NCBI RefSeq assembly: GCF_036026595.1 | Contig: NZ_JARZFX010000001.1 | Span: 372,001-436,000, forward strand | Reading direction: 5' to 3' | Source of the DNA: Virgibacillus_P tibetensis | Lineage (GTDB): Bacteria; Bacillota; Bacilli; Bacillales; Amphibacillaceae | DNA length: 64,000 bases | Shown here: positions 9,105 to 18,358 of the stretch, one piece after another | Numbering within the stretch: position 1 is the first letter of the stretch | Layout: each line of letters opens with the position of its first letter | The notes under the pieces: model-generated | Database searches by the model: none | The model's input: the letters and a program-made list of their open reading frames with translations, nothing else | What the model was told of the DNA's origin: nothing | Made by a program: the position numbers and the translations under genes

Positions 9105-9311
9105 ATGCTTACTGATGCAACGATATTATTTCAAATAGCAGGAATCGGAGTCATAGTAGCATTGATTCATACCATATTAAAGCAAATGGGAAAAGAAGAG
9201 ATCGCACAATTTGCAACATTGTTGGGGTTTATTATCGTTCTTGTCATGGTAATAAATGGTCTTTCGGATTTATTTCAACAGATTAAATCTGTATTTCTTT
9301 TCCAGGGGTAA
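9105..9311 (+). CDS. spoIIIAC: Stage III sporulation protein AC
   Basis: Small two-helix membrane protein of the SpoIIIA complex. 68 residues from ATG 9105, the canonical family length; the frame is open further upstream, but the AGGAGGAAAGGAGA ribosome site (ending near 9098) fixes this start. Membrane segments are about residues 5-25 (FQIAGIGVIVALIHTIL) and 36-56 (FATLLGFIIVLVMVINGL). Confidence 0.92.
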   Translation: MLTDATILFQIAGIGVIVALIHTILKQMGKEEIAQFATLLGFIIVLVMVINGLSDLFQQIKSVFLFQG

Positions 9312-9316
9312 ATGAG

Positions 9317-9709
9317 ATGGATATATTACAAATCGTCACTTTAGGGATTATATCAAGTATATTGTATATCGTTTTGAAGGATCTAAGCCCATCATTTGCC
9401 TTCTTTTTAATCCTTATAACCGGAATTATAATTTTCTTATCTATTATTCAGCAAATAGGCAGTATTTTTCGTTTAATTGAATCCTTAGGAGAAAAAGCAA
9501 ATGTTGAAGGAATGTACATGGAAACAATTCTGAAAATAATAGGGATTGCCTATATTGCAGAACTTGGAGCTAGTTTAACAAAGGATGCAGGTCTAGTATC
9601 AGTGGCAACTAAGATTGAGCTGGCAGGCAAAATATTCATCCTTCTGCTTGCTGTACCGATCATTACTGCAGTAATAGAGGCTATTTTGAGCTTTCTGCCA
9701 GCTACATGA
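9317..9709 (+). CDS. spoIIIAD: Stage III sporulation protein AD
   Basis: Integral membrane component of the mother-cell side of the feeding-tube channel. 130 residues with about three hydrophobic segments (residues 3-45 in two blocks, and 103-127) and the conserved ILKIIGIAYIAELGASLTKDAG region. It starts five bases after spoIIIAC stops, with a modest AGGGG ribosome site. Confidence 0.93.
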   Translation: MDILQIVTLGIISSILYIVLKDLSPSFAFFLILITGIIIFLSIIQQIGSIFRLIESLGEKANVEGMYMETILKIIGIAYIAELGASLTKDAGLVSVATKIELAGKIFILLLAVPIITAVIEAILSFLPAT

Positions 9710-9738
9710 TTCCAGTATGAAAGGAGTAATTATGGTGA

Positions 9739-10917
9739 ATGAAACGAAATAAAGGAATGGTTATATTACTGTTCGCTTTAATTATTTCCATTTCTGCACA
9801 AACAACAGTTGCTTTAGCAGCACCTCAAACGGAGGATTTAGATGAACTAATGCTGGAGAAGATATCGCTCGACAGGGTCCAAAGTTATTGGGACGAGCTA
9901 GTGAATGACTATGGAGGTTACTTGCCTGAACTGGAAAAAACCAGCATCTATGAATTTATTAAAAACAAAGGTTCCTTTTCACTAAAAAATATATTTATTG
10001 GGATTCTTGAATTTTTGTTTCACGAACTAATTCTAAATGGAAAACTACTTGGATTACTTTTAATGCTTACATTATTTTCTATTGTTCTACAAACAATGCA
10101 TAACGCATTTGAACGTAGCACAGTTAGTAAAATTGCTTATTTTGTTGTCTATTTAGTACTTATATTTATAGCATTGAACAGCTTTTATTTAGCTTTTTCA
10201 TATGCCAAGGATGCAATTGATACAATGAGTAGCTTCATGATTGCATTACTGCCTCTGGTTTTGGGTTTAATGGCGACCTTTGGGAGTGCAGTCTCTGTTT
10301 CTTTTTTCCACCCTATCATAATTTTTCTAATTCATGTAAGTGGGGTTTTAATCTCAAACTTTATCCTTCCACTGTTATTTTTATCGGCATTATTATTAAT
10401 TGTAAGTAGTCTAAGTGAAAATTATCAGGTTACTCACCTGGCGAATTTATTTAAAACCGTTGCTTTGGGTGTCCTTGGAGTATTTTTAACTATATTTCTT
10501 GGTGTAATGTCAGTTCAAGGTGCAGCCAGTGCCATTCAGGATGGAGTAGCCATGAAAACGGCAAAATTCATTACTGGTAATTTTATCCCAGTTGTGGGGC
10601 GAACATTTACTGATGCAGCAGATACTATATTAAGTGCTTCTTTACTTTTAAAAAATGCTGTAGGTATTGTAGGGGTAGTAATCATAATTTTTCTGGCCCT
10701 ATTTCCCGCTTTAAAAATATTTGCAATTGCCATCATTTATAAAATAGCGGCTGCTGTGTTACAACCAATAGGCGATGGGCCTGTTATTTCTACCTTAAAT
10801 ACGATCAGTAAGTATATTGTCTATACTCTGGCATGCTTGCTCGCTGTATCTTTTATGTTTTTATTAGCCATCGTAATCATTGTTGTGGCAAGCAATATTA
10901 CTCTCCTTCTAAGATAG
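9739..10917 (+). CDS. spoIIIAE: Stage III sporulation protein AE
   Basis: Largest membrane subunit of the SpoIIIA channel. 392 residues: an N-terminal signal-like segment (residues 7-28, ending TVALAAP), an extracytoplasmic stretch, then about seven membrane helices up to the C-terminus. The in-frame TGA just before ATG 9739 forces this start, although the AAGGAG ribosome site (9721-9726) is 12 bases away. A different ATG at 9732 is better placed for that site but opens only a six-codon frame (stop at 9750-9752) overlapping the real start. Confidence 0.93.
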   Translation: MKRNKGMVILLFALIISISAQTTVALAAPQTEDLDELMLEKISLDRVQSYWDELVNDYGGYLPELEKTSIYEFIKNKGSFSLKNIFIGILEFLFHELILNGKLLGLLLMLTLFSIVLQTMHNAFERSTVSKIAYFVVYLVLIFIALNSFYLAFSYAKDAIDTMSSFMIALLPLVLGLMATFGSAVSVSFFHPIIIFLIHVSGVLISNFILPLLFLSALLLIVSSLSENYQVTHLANLFKTVALGVLGVFLTIFLGVMSVQGAASAIQDGVAMKTAKFITGNFIPVVGRTFTDAADTILSASLLLKNAVGIVGVVIIIFLALFPALKIFAIAIIYKIAAAVLQPIGDGPVISTLNTISKYIVYTLACLLAVSFMFLLAIVIIVVASNITLLLR

Positions 10918-10918
10918 G

Positions 10919-11545
10919 ATGATAAAAATGGAAGTGCTGACCCAATGGGTTACTCAAATAATAATTTTCTTATTATTGGCTGCAATAATAGATTTACTAA
11001 TACCGGCAACTAGCATGAAAAAATATATAAAATTAGTAGTTGGGCTGATTTTAATTCTTATCTTACTAAAACCTGTCTTTTTTTTATTCAATATAAACAT
11101 ACAAGAAGCCTTGGAAACCTCATTATCACAGCTTAATCAGGAAAATATAAGCAGCGATTCCATCGAAAATTTAATTGAATTTCAAAAAAAAGAAATACAA
11201 GCACCTCAGGATGCATATATTTTAGAACAAATGGCTGTTCAACTAAAAGAGGTAGCAAAAGATCCATTGTTTGAAAACTATCATGCAATTATTACGGACA
11301 TCGAATTTGTATTTATTGCAGAAAGTGATCTGGCATTTGATAATCTGGAAGAAGTCATTGTGTATCTGCGAGAATTAGAGAACGGGGAGGGAGCAGTGAG
11401 TTTAGTTGAAGACGTTGTAATTAATATGGACGACCCAGCAGTTGATGAAGGACAAGATATTGATCAGATCGAGATATTATTAAGAGAGATTTGGGAGTTT
11501 GATAACAAGAAGTTAACTATCATGTGGGAGGGAGGGGCATCTTGA
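10919..11545 (+). CDS. spoIIIAF: Stage III sporulation protein AF
   Basis: Channel component with two N-terminal membrane helices (WVTQIIIFLLLAAIIDLLI; YIKLVVGLILILILLKPVFFLF) and a soluble ring-building-like domain in the intermembrane space. 208 residues if ATG 10919 is used; ATG 10928 is an equally good alternative. It begins one base after spoIIIAE stops. The C-terminus ends MWEGGAS, and the last bases are shared with the start of spoIIIAG. Confidence 0.92.
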   Translation: MIKMEVLTQWVTQIIIFLLLAAIIDLLIPATSMKKYIKLVVGLILILILLKPVFFLFNINIQEALETSLSQLNQENISSDSIENLIEFQKKEIQAPQDAYILEQMAVQLKEVAKDPLFENYHAIITDIEFVFIAESDLAFDNLEEVIVYLRELENGEGAVSLVEDVVINMDDPAVDEGQDIDQIEILLREIWEFDNKKLTIMWEGGAS

Positions 11546-12177
11546 AAAAAAAAATCCAAGATTATTTTCAACAAAAAGATAGTGAGAGTAAAATAAAACA
11601 ACCGTCAAGAAAAACTGGTTATATAATCGTACTCGCTCTAATTGGGCTACTTCTGATTATCCTGGGTAATGTGTTTACCTCACAACCACCGGAAGCAGAT
11701 ATAGAGCAAAATTTTGAAAATCAGATGGAGCAAACAATTCATGAACCAGTGGCAGAAGAAGCGTCCACTACTTCAAATGTAGATGAACTGGAATCAGTTT
11801 ACAAAAAGGATTTAGAATCTATGTTAAACAAGATACAAGGTGTTTCAGAAGCTGAGGTAATGGTGAATCTTGATTCAACAGATATTAAGGTATATGAAAA
11901 AAATCTTATAAAAGGACAGCAAACAAGTGATGAGAATGATAGAAACGGAGGAACGAGGAAAGTAGAAGACAGTACAGAAGAAGTTCAAACCGTACTGGTG
12001 AGGCAAGGGGATAAAGAGGTTCCTTTATTGATACAAACAAAAAAGCCAGAAGTAAGAGGAGTATTTGTTGTAGCAAAGGGAGCAGATCATGCAACAGTGA
12101 AAAAATGGATAATTGAAGCGGTATCTCGTGTACTTGATGTTCCAACACATAGAGTTTCTGTAATGCCAAAGAATTAA
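11542..12177 (+). CDS. spoIIIAG: Stage III sporulation protein AG
   Basis: Forms the large oligomeric ring of the channel between mother cell and forespore membranes. About 211 residues: a membrane helix (TGYIIVLALIGLLLIILGNVF), then a ring-building (RBM) domain similar to EscJ/PrgK (DLESMLNKIQGVSEAEVMVNL). I place the start at TTG 11542 because GGGAGGGAGGGG lies directly upstream; a GTG at 11524 lies before that site. TTG overlaps the spoIIIAF stop as TTGA, a coupled arrangement. Confidence 0.92.
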   Translation: MKKKIQDYFQQKDSESKIKQPSRKTGYIIVLALIGLLLIILGNVFTSQPPEADIEQNFENQMEQTIHEPVAEEASTTSNVDELESVYKKDLESMLNKIQGVSEAEVMVNLDSTDIKVYEKNLIKGQQTSDENDRNGGTRKVEDSTEEVQTVLVRQGDKEVPLLIQTKKPEVRGVFVVAKGADHATVKKWIIEAVSRVLDVPTHRVSVMPKN

Positions 12178-12192
12178 GGGAGGAATAAATTT

Positions 12193-12765
12193 ATGTTAAA
12201 GAAACAAACGGTGTGGCTGTTAACCATGTTGAGTTTAATGATTGTCCTGAGTGTCTATTATATGACCTCTCCAACTAACGAAGATCTGGCCTATATTGAT
12301 AGTGGGCAAAGTGATTCAGAAGAGACAATGACAACAGATTCCAATGAAGCAGATACAAATGGAGGCGATGATGCAGAAGTAAGTGACATTACAAATCTGG
12401 GACAGGATGAGCTGTTTACTACAATCCGTATGGAACTACAAGACGAACGTAGTATGAAAAAAGATCGTTTAACAGATGTTGTTGCCTCAAGCAGCTCATC
12501 TGCGGATGAAAAAGAAGAAGCTTTAAAGGATATAGATGTATTAGAAAACATTTCAACCAAAGAAACTATATTAGAGGAATCGATATTGGGTGCATCGGAC
12601 TATCAAGACGTACTAGTTCGCTCAGATAACGATAAAGTGCATGTTCATGTAAAAGTGGAACAGCTATCTAAGTCTGAAGTAGTAAATATTATGCAAATGG
12701 TACGAGATGAATTTGGGGAAGTACCTGTAGATGTGAATTTCCAACCCACTGAAAAAAGCGAATAA
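12193..12765 (+). CDS. spoIIIAH: Stage III sporulation protein AH
   Basis: Bitopic mother-cell membrane protein whose extracellular domain binds forespore SpoIIQ, forming the zipper of engulfment. 190 residues: N-terminal membrane segment (VWLLTMLSLMIVLSVYYM), an acidic low-complexity linker (residues about 38-70), then a YscJ/FliF-like domain. GGGAGG precedes the ATG. It is the last gene of the operon; a strong terminator follows. Confidence 0.93.
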   Translation: MLKKQTVWLLTMLSLMIVLSVYYMTSPTNEDLAYIDSGQSDSEETMTTDSNEADTNGGDDAEVSDITNLGQDELFTTIRMELQDERSMKKDRLTDVVASSSSSADEKEEALKDIDVLENISTKETILEESILGASDYQDVLVRSDNDKVHVHVKVEQLSKSEVVNIMQMVRDEFGEVPVDVNFQPTEKSE

Positions 12766-12777
12766 TAGGATGATAAT

Positions 12778-12819
12778 AAATAAGGGCCCGGATGTTTACT
12801 ACGTCCGGATCCTTATTTA
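12778..12819 (+). terminator. Terminator of the spoIIIA operon
   Basis: AATAAGG pairs with CCTTATT and an inner CCGGA with TCCGG, around TGTTTACTACG. It starts about a dozen bases after spoIIIAH ends. Confidence 0.8.
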
Positions 12820-12985
12820 ATATTATGTCCGATTAGAAAACAATTCGCTTTGCTAGAATAACATTGTTATAATTAAAATAAGGATGGATACATAGTAATT
12901 ATTGTTTCCAACTCTGTGATACGTTTTTTTGAATCAAATTAGACCAATAACAACAGTCATTTCATACTAACACACTTTATTTCCC

Positions 12986-13015
12986 TTGATGTTTTATGTT
13001 TGTTTATCGTAAAAT
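12986..13015 (+). promoter_or_regulatory. Candidate sigma-A promoter of accBC
   Basis: TTGATG (12986-12991) and TAAAAT (13010-13015) with an 18-base spacer lie about 65 bases before accB. A second candidate with a TGTTATAAT extended -10 lies at 12865-12873. The rest of the 315-base gap shows no gene or riboswitch that I recognise. Confidence 0.5.
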
Positions 13016-13079
13016 GTTTAAGAGAAGTTATTAGTAGCTAATAACAAGACTTTTTTTATTTAAACAAAGGGGTGCAGAA

Positions 13080-13580
13080 ATGTTAAAAGTTCAAGAAATA
13101 CGGGAAATAATCAAGTTAATAGATCAATCATCTATTCACGAATTTACTTATGAGACAAACGGAACAACGGTATCTCTGAAAAAAGCAGACGGTACTAGCT
13201 CCGTAAAGCAGCAAGAAGAAGCTGTGCCGGTCGTACAGCAGACAGTACCGATAACAAAGGAGTCTGTTGATACAGAAGAAAAGATTCAAACTAAGGAATC
13301 CGAACAGGAACAGTCTAAAACGGAGACACAGGTTGATTATGATGTTGAAATTGTATCTCCGATGGTGGGCACGCTTTACACTGCACCATCCCCTGAAAGT
13401 GATGTTTATGTAAAAAAAGGGAGCAAGGTGGAGAGTAGCACTGTCGTTTGTATTGTTGAAGCAATGAAATTATTTAATGAGATAGAAGCAGAAGTAACAG
13501 GTGAAATTGTAGAAGTACTAGCCGAGGACGGCGAATTAGTAGAATATGGACAACCACTATTTAGAGTAAAGAAGAAGTAA
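13080..13580 (+). CDS. accB: Acetyl-CoA carboxylase biotin carboxyl carrier protein
   Basis: Carries the biotin arm that shuttles CO2 in the first step of fatty acid synthesis. 166 residues: an N-terminal dimerisation region, a Gln/Glu-rich flexible linker (about 45-85), and a C-terminal biotinyl domain where the EAMK motif gives the biotinylated Lys130. The ATG is preceded by AAAGGGGTG. It is directly followed by accC, the standard two-gene operon. Confidence 0.96.
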   Translation: MLKVQEIREIIKLIDQSSIHEFTYETNGTTVSLKKADGTSSVKQQEEAVPVVQQTVPITKESVDTEEKIQTKESEQEQSKTETQVDYDVEIVSPMVGTLYTAPSPESDVYVKKGSKVESSTVVCIVEAMKLFNEIEAEVTGEIVEVLAEDGELVEYGQPLFRVKKK

Positions 13581-13593
13581 GGGGATGGACCGA

Positions 13594-14952
13594 TTGATTA
13601 AGAAACTGTTAATTGCTAACAGAGGGGAGATAGCAGTTCGAATTATACGTGCGTGCAAAGAAATGGACATAGAAACTGTGGCTGTCTATTCTGAAGCAGA
13701 TAAAGAATCACTGCATGTTCAATTAGCAGATGAAGCTTATTGCATTGGGCCCACGTTAAGTAAAGACAGCTATCTTAACTTTACTAATATTATGAGTGTA
13801 GCTACATTAACTGAAGTCGATGCTATTCACCCTGGGTATGGGTTTTTAGCGGAGAATGCTGACTTTGCAGAGATCTGTAAAGCATGCAATATTATCTTTG
13901 TTGGCCCAACTCCAGAATCGATTCAGAAAATGGGCATCAAAGATGTAGCACGGGAAACGATGAAAAGTGCAAACGTACCAATTGTACCTGGATCTAATGG
14001 AATTATTGCCAATGAACAAGATGCAATTGATATAACAGCAGACATTGGTTATCCAGTTATAATAAAGGCAACTGCTGGTGGTGGTGGAAAGGGAATTCGT
14101 GTAGCGAGGAATGAAGAGGAATTAACCAAAGGGATCAGAGTTACCCAAAAAGAAGCTGAGCAGGCTTTCGGTAATCCTGGTGTTTATATAGAAAAGTATA
14201 TTGAAGACTTCCGTCATGTTGAGATTCAAGTGTTAGCCGATATGCATGGCAATGTCGTACACTTGGGTGAAAGGGACTGCACTATTCAGAGAAGACTTCA
14301 AAAGCTAATAGAAGAAACCCCCTCCCCGGCAATTACACCTGAAATTCGTCAGAAAATGGGCGAAGCATCAGTAAAAGCAGCTGAGGCTGTTGGCTATGTA
14401 GGTGCTGGTACCATTGAGTTTATTTTTGACAGAAAAAGTAAAGAATTCTACTTCATGGAGATGAATACAAGAATTCAAGTAGAACATCCTGTTACAGAGA
14501 TGGTAACAGGGGTCGACTTAATTAAAGAGCAAATAAATATTGCTAATAACGAGGAACTTTCTTTTAAGCAGAAAGATATTGAATTTAACGGTTGGTCAAT
14601 TGAGTGCAGAATCAATGCTGAAAATCCATTTAAGAACTTTATGCCTTCCGCTGGCAAAATAGAAATGTATCTTCCACCAGGAGGCTTCGGGGTGAGAGTA
14701 GATTCAGCTGCTTATCCCGGTTATAGTATACCTCCTTATTATGACTCAATGATTGCCAAACTAATAACGTATGCTTCTACACGTGAAGAAGCAATTAAAC
14801 GGATGAAACGCTCATTGGATGAGTTTGTCATTGAAGGAGTTTTTACTACTATTCCGTTTCACCGGTTGATAATGGAACATGATACTTTTCTTAAAGGAGA
14901 TTTTAATACGAATTTCTTGGAGGACAATCCAATTTTGGAAAAGGAAGAATAG
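13594..14952 (+). CDS. accC: Acetyl-CoA carboxylase biotin carboxylase subunit
   Basis: ATP-dependent carboxylation of biotin on AccB. ATP-grasp protein with the N-domain (KKLLIANRGEIAVRIIRAC), Gly-rich loop KATAGGGGKGIR, catalytic MEMNTRIQVEHPVTE and biotin-carboxylase C-domain. About 452 residues, near the usual 450. TTG 13594 gives the N-terminus seen in relatives and has GGGGATGG at proper spacing; ATG 13585 (three residues longer) lies right against the ribosome site and is less likely. Confidence 0.95.
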   Translation: MIKKLLIANRGEIAVRIIRACKEMDIETVAVYSEADKESLHVQLADEAYCIGPTLSKDSYLNFTNIMSVATLTEVDAIHPGYGFLAENADFAEICKACNIIFVGPTPESIQKMGIKDVARETMKSANVPIVPGSNGIIANEQDAIDITADIGYPVIIKATAGGGGKGIRVARNEEELTKGIRVTQKEAEQAFGNPGVYIEKYIEDFRHVEIQVLADMHGNVVHLGERDCTIQRRLQKLIEETPSPAITPEIRQKMGEASVKAAEAVGYVGAGTIEFIFDRKSKEFYFMEMNTRIQVEHPVTEMVTGVDLIKEQINIANNEELSFKQKDIEFNGWSIECRINAENPFKNFMPSAGKIEMYLPPGGFGVRVDSAAYPGYSIPPYYDSMIAKLITYASTREEAIKRMKRSLDEFVIEGVFTTIPFHRLIMEHDTFLKGDFNTNFLEDNPILEKEE

Positions 14953-14996
14953 AAATATTCCGACTTTCATTAAGTATTAATAAAGGAGTGGTAACG

Positions 14997-15395
14997 ATGA
15001 GTGAGCAACCTTTGTTAAATGTAAGTGATAATACGGGCTTGGGGAAAGTTGAAATCGCACCTGAAGTTATTGAGGTTATTACGGGAATAGCTGCTGCTGA
15101 GGTTGAGGGTCTATACGCAATGCGAGGTAATTTCGCCTCTGGTGTAGTTGAGAGATTCGGTAAGAAATCACATAGCAAAGGGGTTAAGGTAGAGCTGACT
15201 GAAAGTGGGATCTTAATTGACCTATTTGTAGTAATGAACTTTGGCGTATCAATTCCACAGGTCGCTCAAAAGATACAGTCGAACATCAGGCAGACACTAA
15301 AAAATATGACAGCATTAGAGATTGATGAAATAAATGTTCATGTTGTCGGGATTCAGATGGACGGTAAAGACAGTACAGAAGAAAATTTCGAATAA
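14997..15395 (+). CDS. Asp23/Gls24 family envelope stress protein (YqhY-like)
   Basis: Small alkaline-shock-type protein. In B. subtilis the yqhY gene lies in the same place after accBC and has been linked to control of acetyl-CoA carboxylase activity; that role here is inference. 132 residues with the family core IAPEVIEVITGIAAAEVEGL and VVMNFGVSIPQVAQKIQ. I chose ATG 14997 because AAAGGAG (14982-14988) precedes it; an upstream GTG overlaps that site. Confidence 0.9.
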   Translation: MSEQPLLNVSDNTGLGKVEIAPEVIEVITGIAAAEVEGLYAMRGNFASGVVERFGKKSHSKGVKVELTESGILIDLFVVMNFGVSIPQVAQKIQSNIRQTLKNMTALEIDEINVHVVGIQMDGKDSTEENFE

Positions 15396-15433
15396 TATCA
15401 AGGCCAAAAGACTCTGTCTTTTGGCCTTGATAT
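15395..15433. terminator. Perfect 18-bp hairpin after yqhY-like gene
   Basis: ATATCAAGGCCAAAAGAC pairs perfectly with its complement across a TCT loop. A classical T-run after the stem is missing, so it may act as a terminator, a processing site or a transcript-end stabiliser. It separates accBC-yqhY from nusB. Confidence 0.6.
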
Positions 15434-15533
15434 ATTCAGATTAGAATTTCTATCCTGCATATGATTAGATTCTAGCTTTGCCTATCTAATCATGTTATTA
15501 TTTGTAGGAGATATGTTCAAAGGAGCTATAAAG

Positions 15534-15914
15534 ATGAATAGACATACAGCAAGAGAGAAGGCATTTCAAGTACTATTTCAATTGGATATAAATGACAATG
15601 AACCTACCACAGCAATAGCAGAGTTTCTTGAAAATGAAGAGAATAATACATTTCTAACTGCGCTTGTAGAAGGTGTAGCTCAGTATAAGACTGAAATAGA
15701 CAATATTATTACAAGGAATCTTGAAAATTGGTCCATCCACCGAATAGCATCTGTGGAAAAAACCATTCTGCGAATTGCAACTTATGAAATTAACTTTTTA
15801 GAAGACATTCCAACAAATGTCTCCATAAATGAGGCTGTAGAACTGGCTAACTCATATGGGGATGATAAATCAGGAAAATTTATCAATGGAGTTCTGTCAA
15901 AAATCATTGCATGA
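15534..15914 (+). CDS. nusB: Transcription antitermination factor NusB
   Basis: RNA-binding antitermination protein that joins NusE (S10) on boxA of rRNA operons. 126 residues, all helical, with the conserved start NRHTAREKAFQVLFQLD and the C-terminal INEAVELAN(S/T)YGDDKSGKFINGVL. ATG 15534 follows AAAGGAG; the frame is open 14 codons upstream but without homology. It is 15 bases from folD. Confidence 0.95.
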   Translation: MNRHTAREKAFQVLFQLDINDNEPTTAIAEFLENEENNTFLTALVEGVAQYKTEIDNIITRNLENWSIHRIASVEKTILRIATYEINFLEDIPTNVSINEAVELANSYGDDKSGKFINGVLSKIIA

Positions 15915-15929
15915 AGGGAGATAATAGCT

Positions 15930-16784
15930 ATGTCAGCTACAGTAATTAATGGAAAAGATCTCGCTCAGGAACTAAGAAATAATATGAAAGAAGAAGTTTC
16001 AGAGTTAAAAGAGAAAGGCATAATTCCTCATTTAACAGTAATATTAGTGGGTGATAACCCTGCTTCCAAATCATATGTAAACGGGAAGAAAAAAGCCTCC
16101 GAGGAAACTGGTATTGTTTCAGATATCATTGAGCTTCCAGTATCTACTACAGAGGAAGAACTTCTTAATCTAATTAAAGAGTTAAACCAGGACGTTTCTG
16201 TTCACGGAATATTAGTTCAGCTTCCACTTCCAGAACACATAAAGGAAGAACATATTATTGAAACAATCATACCGTCTAAGGACGTTGATGGATTTCATCC
16301 AATAAATATAGGGCGGATGATGACAGGCAATGATTCATTACTTCCATGTACACCATACGGAATTGTAACCATGCTGAAATCAAGAAATATTACTATTCAA
16401 GGTAAACATGCTGTTGTTATTGGACGAAGTAATATAGTTGGTAAGCCTGTGGGTCAGTTGTTATTAAATGAAAATGCAACAGTTACTTATTGTCATTCGA
16501 AAACTCGTAATTTAAAAGAACATACTACAAGAGCAGATATCCTAATAGTAGCCATAGGGATTCCAAATGTTATTAATAGGGATCACCTTAAACAGGATGC
16601 CGTTGTAATTGATGTGGGTATAAATAGAACAGATAACGGTTCGTTAACAGGAGATGTTGACTTTGAAAGTGCAAAGAGCAAAGCATCCTATATTACACCA
16701 GTACCAAGAGGTGTTGGTCCCATGACAATTGCAATGTTACTGAAGAATACAATTAAAGCAGCCAAGGGGCTGTCCATTAATTGA
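15930..16784 (+). CDS. folD: Bifunctional methylenetetrahydrofolate dehydrogenase/cyclohydrolase
   Basis: Interconverts 5,10-methylene-THF and 10-formyl-THF with NADP. 284 residues. The catalytic Tyr-Lys region (SKSYVNGKKKASEETG), substrate loop (ILVQLPLPEHI), KDVDGFHPINIGRM and the nucleotide-binding GRSNIVGKPVGQLLL and TPVPRGVGPMTIAMLL motifs are all intact. It is coupled to xseA by a four-base TTGA overlap. Confidence 0.97.
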   Translation: MSATVINGKDLAQELRNNMKEEVSELKEKGIIPHLTVILVGDNPASKSYVNGKKKASEETGIVSDIIELPVSTTEEELLNLIKELNQDVSVHGILVQLPLPEHIKEEHIIETIIPSKDVDGFHPINIGRMMTGNDSLLPCTPYGIVTMLKSRNITIQGKHAVVIGRSNIVGKPVGQLLLNENATVTYCHSKTRNLKEHTTRADILIVAIGIPNVINRDHLKQDAVVIDVGINRTDNGSLTGDVDFESAKSKASYITPVPRGVGPMTIAMLLKNTIKAAKGLSIN

Positions 16785-18130
16785 AGAATAACTACTTAAC
16801 AGTCACTGCCTTAACTAAGTATATTAAACGTAAGATTGATACAGATCCCCATTTAAAGAACATCTGGCTCAAGGGTGAAATATCTAATTTTAAACACCAC
16901 AGTCGTGGACATATGTACTTAACAATCAAGGATGAACAATCCCGTATGCAGGCTGTAATGTTTGCAGGAAACAACAGATCTTTGAAATTCAACCCAGAGA
17001 ATGGAATGAATGTTTTAATAAAAGGTGAGATAAGTGTTTTTGAAGCATATGGTCAATATCAGTTATACATTCAGCAAATGGAACCAGACGGTGTCGGTGC
17101 ATTGTTTTTAGCATTCGAACAATTGAAAGTCAAATTACATAAACTGGGTTATTTTGACGACACCCATAAAAAGGAAATTCCATTATTTCCAAAGCATATT
17201 GGAATAGTAACTTCACCAACTGGTGCAGCGGTTCGAGATATTATCACAACATTAAGAAGAAGGTATCCAATTGCAGCAGTTACAGTGCTTCCAGTACTTG
17301 TGCAGGGACCAAATGCCGCCAATTCAATAAAGAATGCAATTGAATTGGCTAATGAAAAAGCAATCTTCGATGTATTAATAGTTGGGCGTGGTGGTGGTTC
17401 CATTGAAGAGCTGTGGAGTTTTAATGAAGAGATAGTCGCTGAAGCTGTCTTCCAATCGAAAATACCAATTATCTCTGCGGTCGGCCATGAAACCGATGTT
17501 ACCATTTGTGACTATGTGGCTGATTTACGTGCAGCTACACCAACAGGAGCCGCTGAATTAGCAGTACAGTCCCAAGATGAGTTAAAGGCCAGAATAGTTA
17601 CTCTCAGCCGGTCTATGACACGCGAATTGGATAGGGAAATTACTACCAATGATCAACATTTACAGCGCATAAAGCAATCTTACGCCTTTCGTTACCCAGA
17701 ACAGCTTTTAAAACAAAAGGAACAGGAATTGGATAAACACGTTGAGAACGTCCAGAAAACGCTGTTAAATCAATTGGATCAAAAGAATAAAATGTATAAA
17801 AATCTGTACACTCGTTTTAAAAATCAACACCCTGAAAATCAAATGGAAAGATCAAAGAAGCAATTAAATCAGTATGTTAAACAACAAAGCTACTATATTA
17901 ATGAGGCTATCAAACGAAAGAGCGTTCAATTATCAAATAATTTAGAGAAATTAACTTTATTAAATCCATTGGAAACAATGAAACGCGGATTTGCTGTTCC
18001 ATATGATAACAACGGGGAAATTATTAAATCATACAGACAAGTAAAAAAACAGGATATTATTAAGATTAATTTGATGGATGGGAACTTAAGTTGTAAAGTA
18101 TTGGAAGTAGAGGGGGATCCGAATGAGTAA
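16781..18130 (+). CDS. xseA: Exodeoxyribonuclease VII large subunit
   Basis: Catalytic subunit of a single-strand DNA exonuclease involved in repair. 449 residues: OB-fold N-domain (LTVTALTKYIKRKI…IWLKGEISN), catalytic domain (TSPTGAAVRDI, VGRGGGSIEELWSFNEE, SAVGHETD, AATPTGAAE) and a long coiled-coil tail. The TTG start overlaps the folD stop codon, and the end overlaps xseB by eight bases. Confidence 0.96.
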   Translation: MKNNYLTVTALTKYIKRKIDTDPHLKNIWLKGEISNFKHHSRGHMYLTIKDEQSRMQAVMFAGNNRSLKFNPENGMNVLIKGEISVFEAYGQYQLYIQQMEPDGVGALFLAFEQLKVKLHKLGYFDDTHKKEIPLFPKHIGIVTSPTGAAVRDIITTLRRRYPIAAVTVLPVLVQGPNAANSIKNAIELANEKAIFDVLIVGRGGGSIEELWSFNEEIVAEAVFQSKIPIISAVGHETDVTICDYVADLRAATPTGAAELAVQSQDELKARIVTLSRSMTRELDREITTNDQHLQRIKQSYAFRYPEQLLKQKEQELDKHVENVQKTLLNQLDQKNKMYKNLYTRFKNQHPENQMERSKKQLNQYVKQQSYYINEAIKRKSVQLSNNLEKLTLLNPLETMKRGFAVPYDNNGEIIKSYRQVKKQDIIKINLMDGNLSCKVLEVEGDPNE

Positions 18131-18356
18131 GAACAAAGAGCTAACGTTTGAAGAAGCGATGGAAAAACTAGAAGTAATTGTTGAAAAACTGGAAGAGGGA
18201 GATGTCCCACTAGAAAAGGCGATTAATTATTACCAAGAAGGTATGAATCTGTCAAAACTATGTAATGACAAACTAAAAAACGTTCAGGAAAAAATGGCCC
18301 AGATAATGAATGAGCAAGGAGATCTTGAAGAGTTTGATATACAGGAGGAAGAATAA
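18123..18356 (+). CDS. xseB: Exodeoxyribonuclease VII small subunit
   Basis: Helical partner that wraps the coiled-coil of XseA and is needed for activity. 77 residues with the family pattern LTFEEAMEKLEVIVEKLEEGDVPLE. It starts inside the end of xseA with a GAGGGGG ribosome site, so translation is coupled. Confidence 0.95.
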   Translation: MSKNKELTFEEAMEKLEVIVEKLEEGDVPLEKAINYYQEGMNLSKLCNDKLKNVQEKMAQIMNEQGDLEEFDIQEEE

Positions 18357-18358
18357 CT

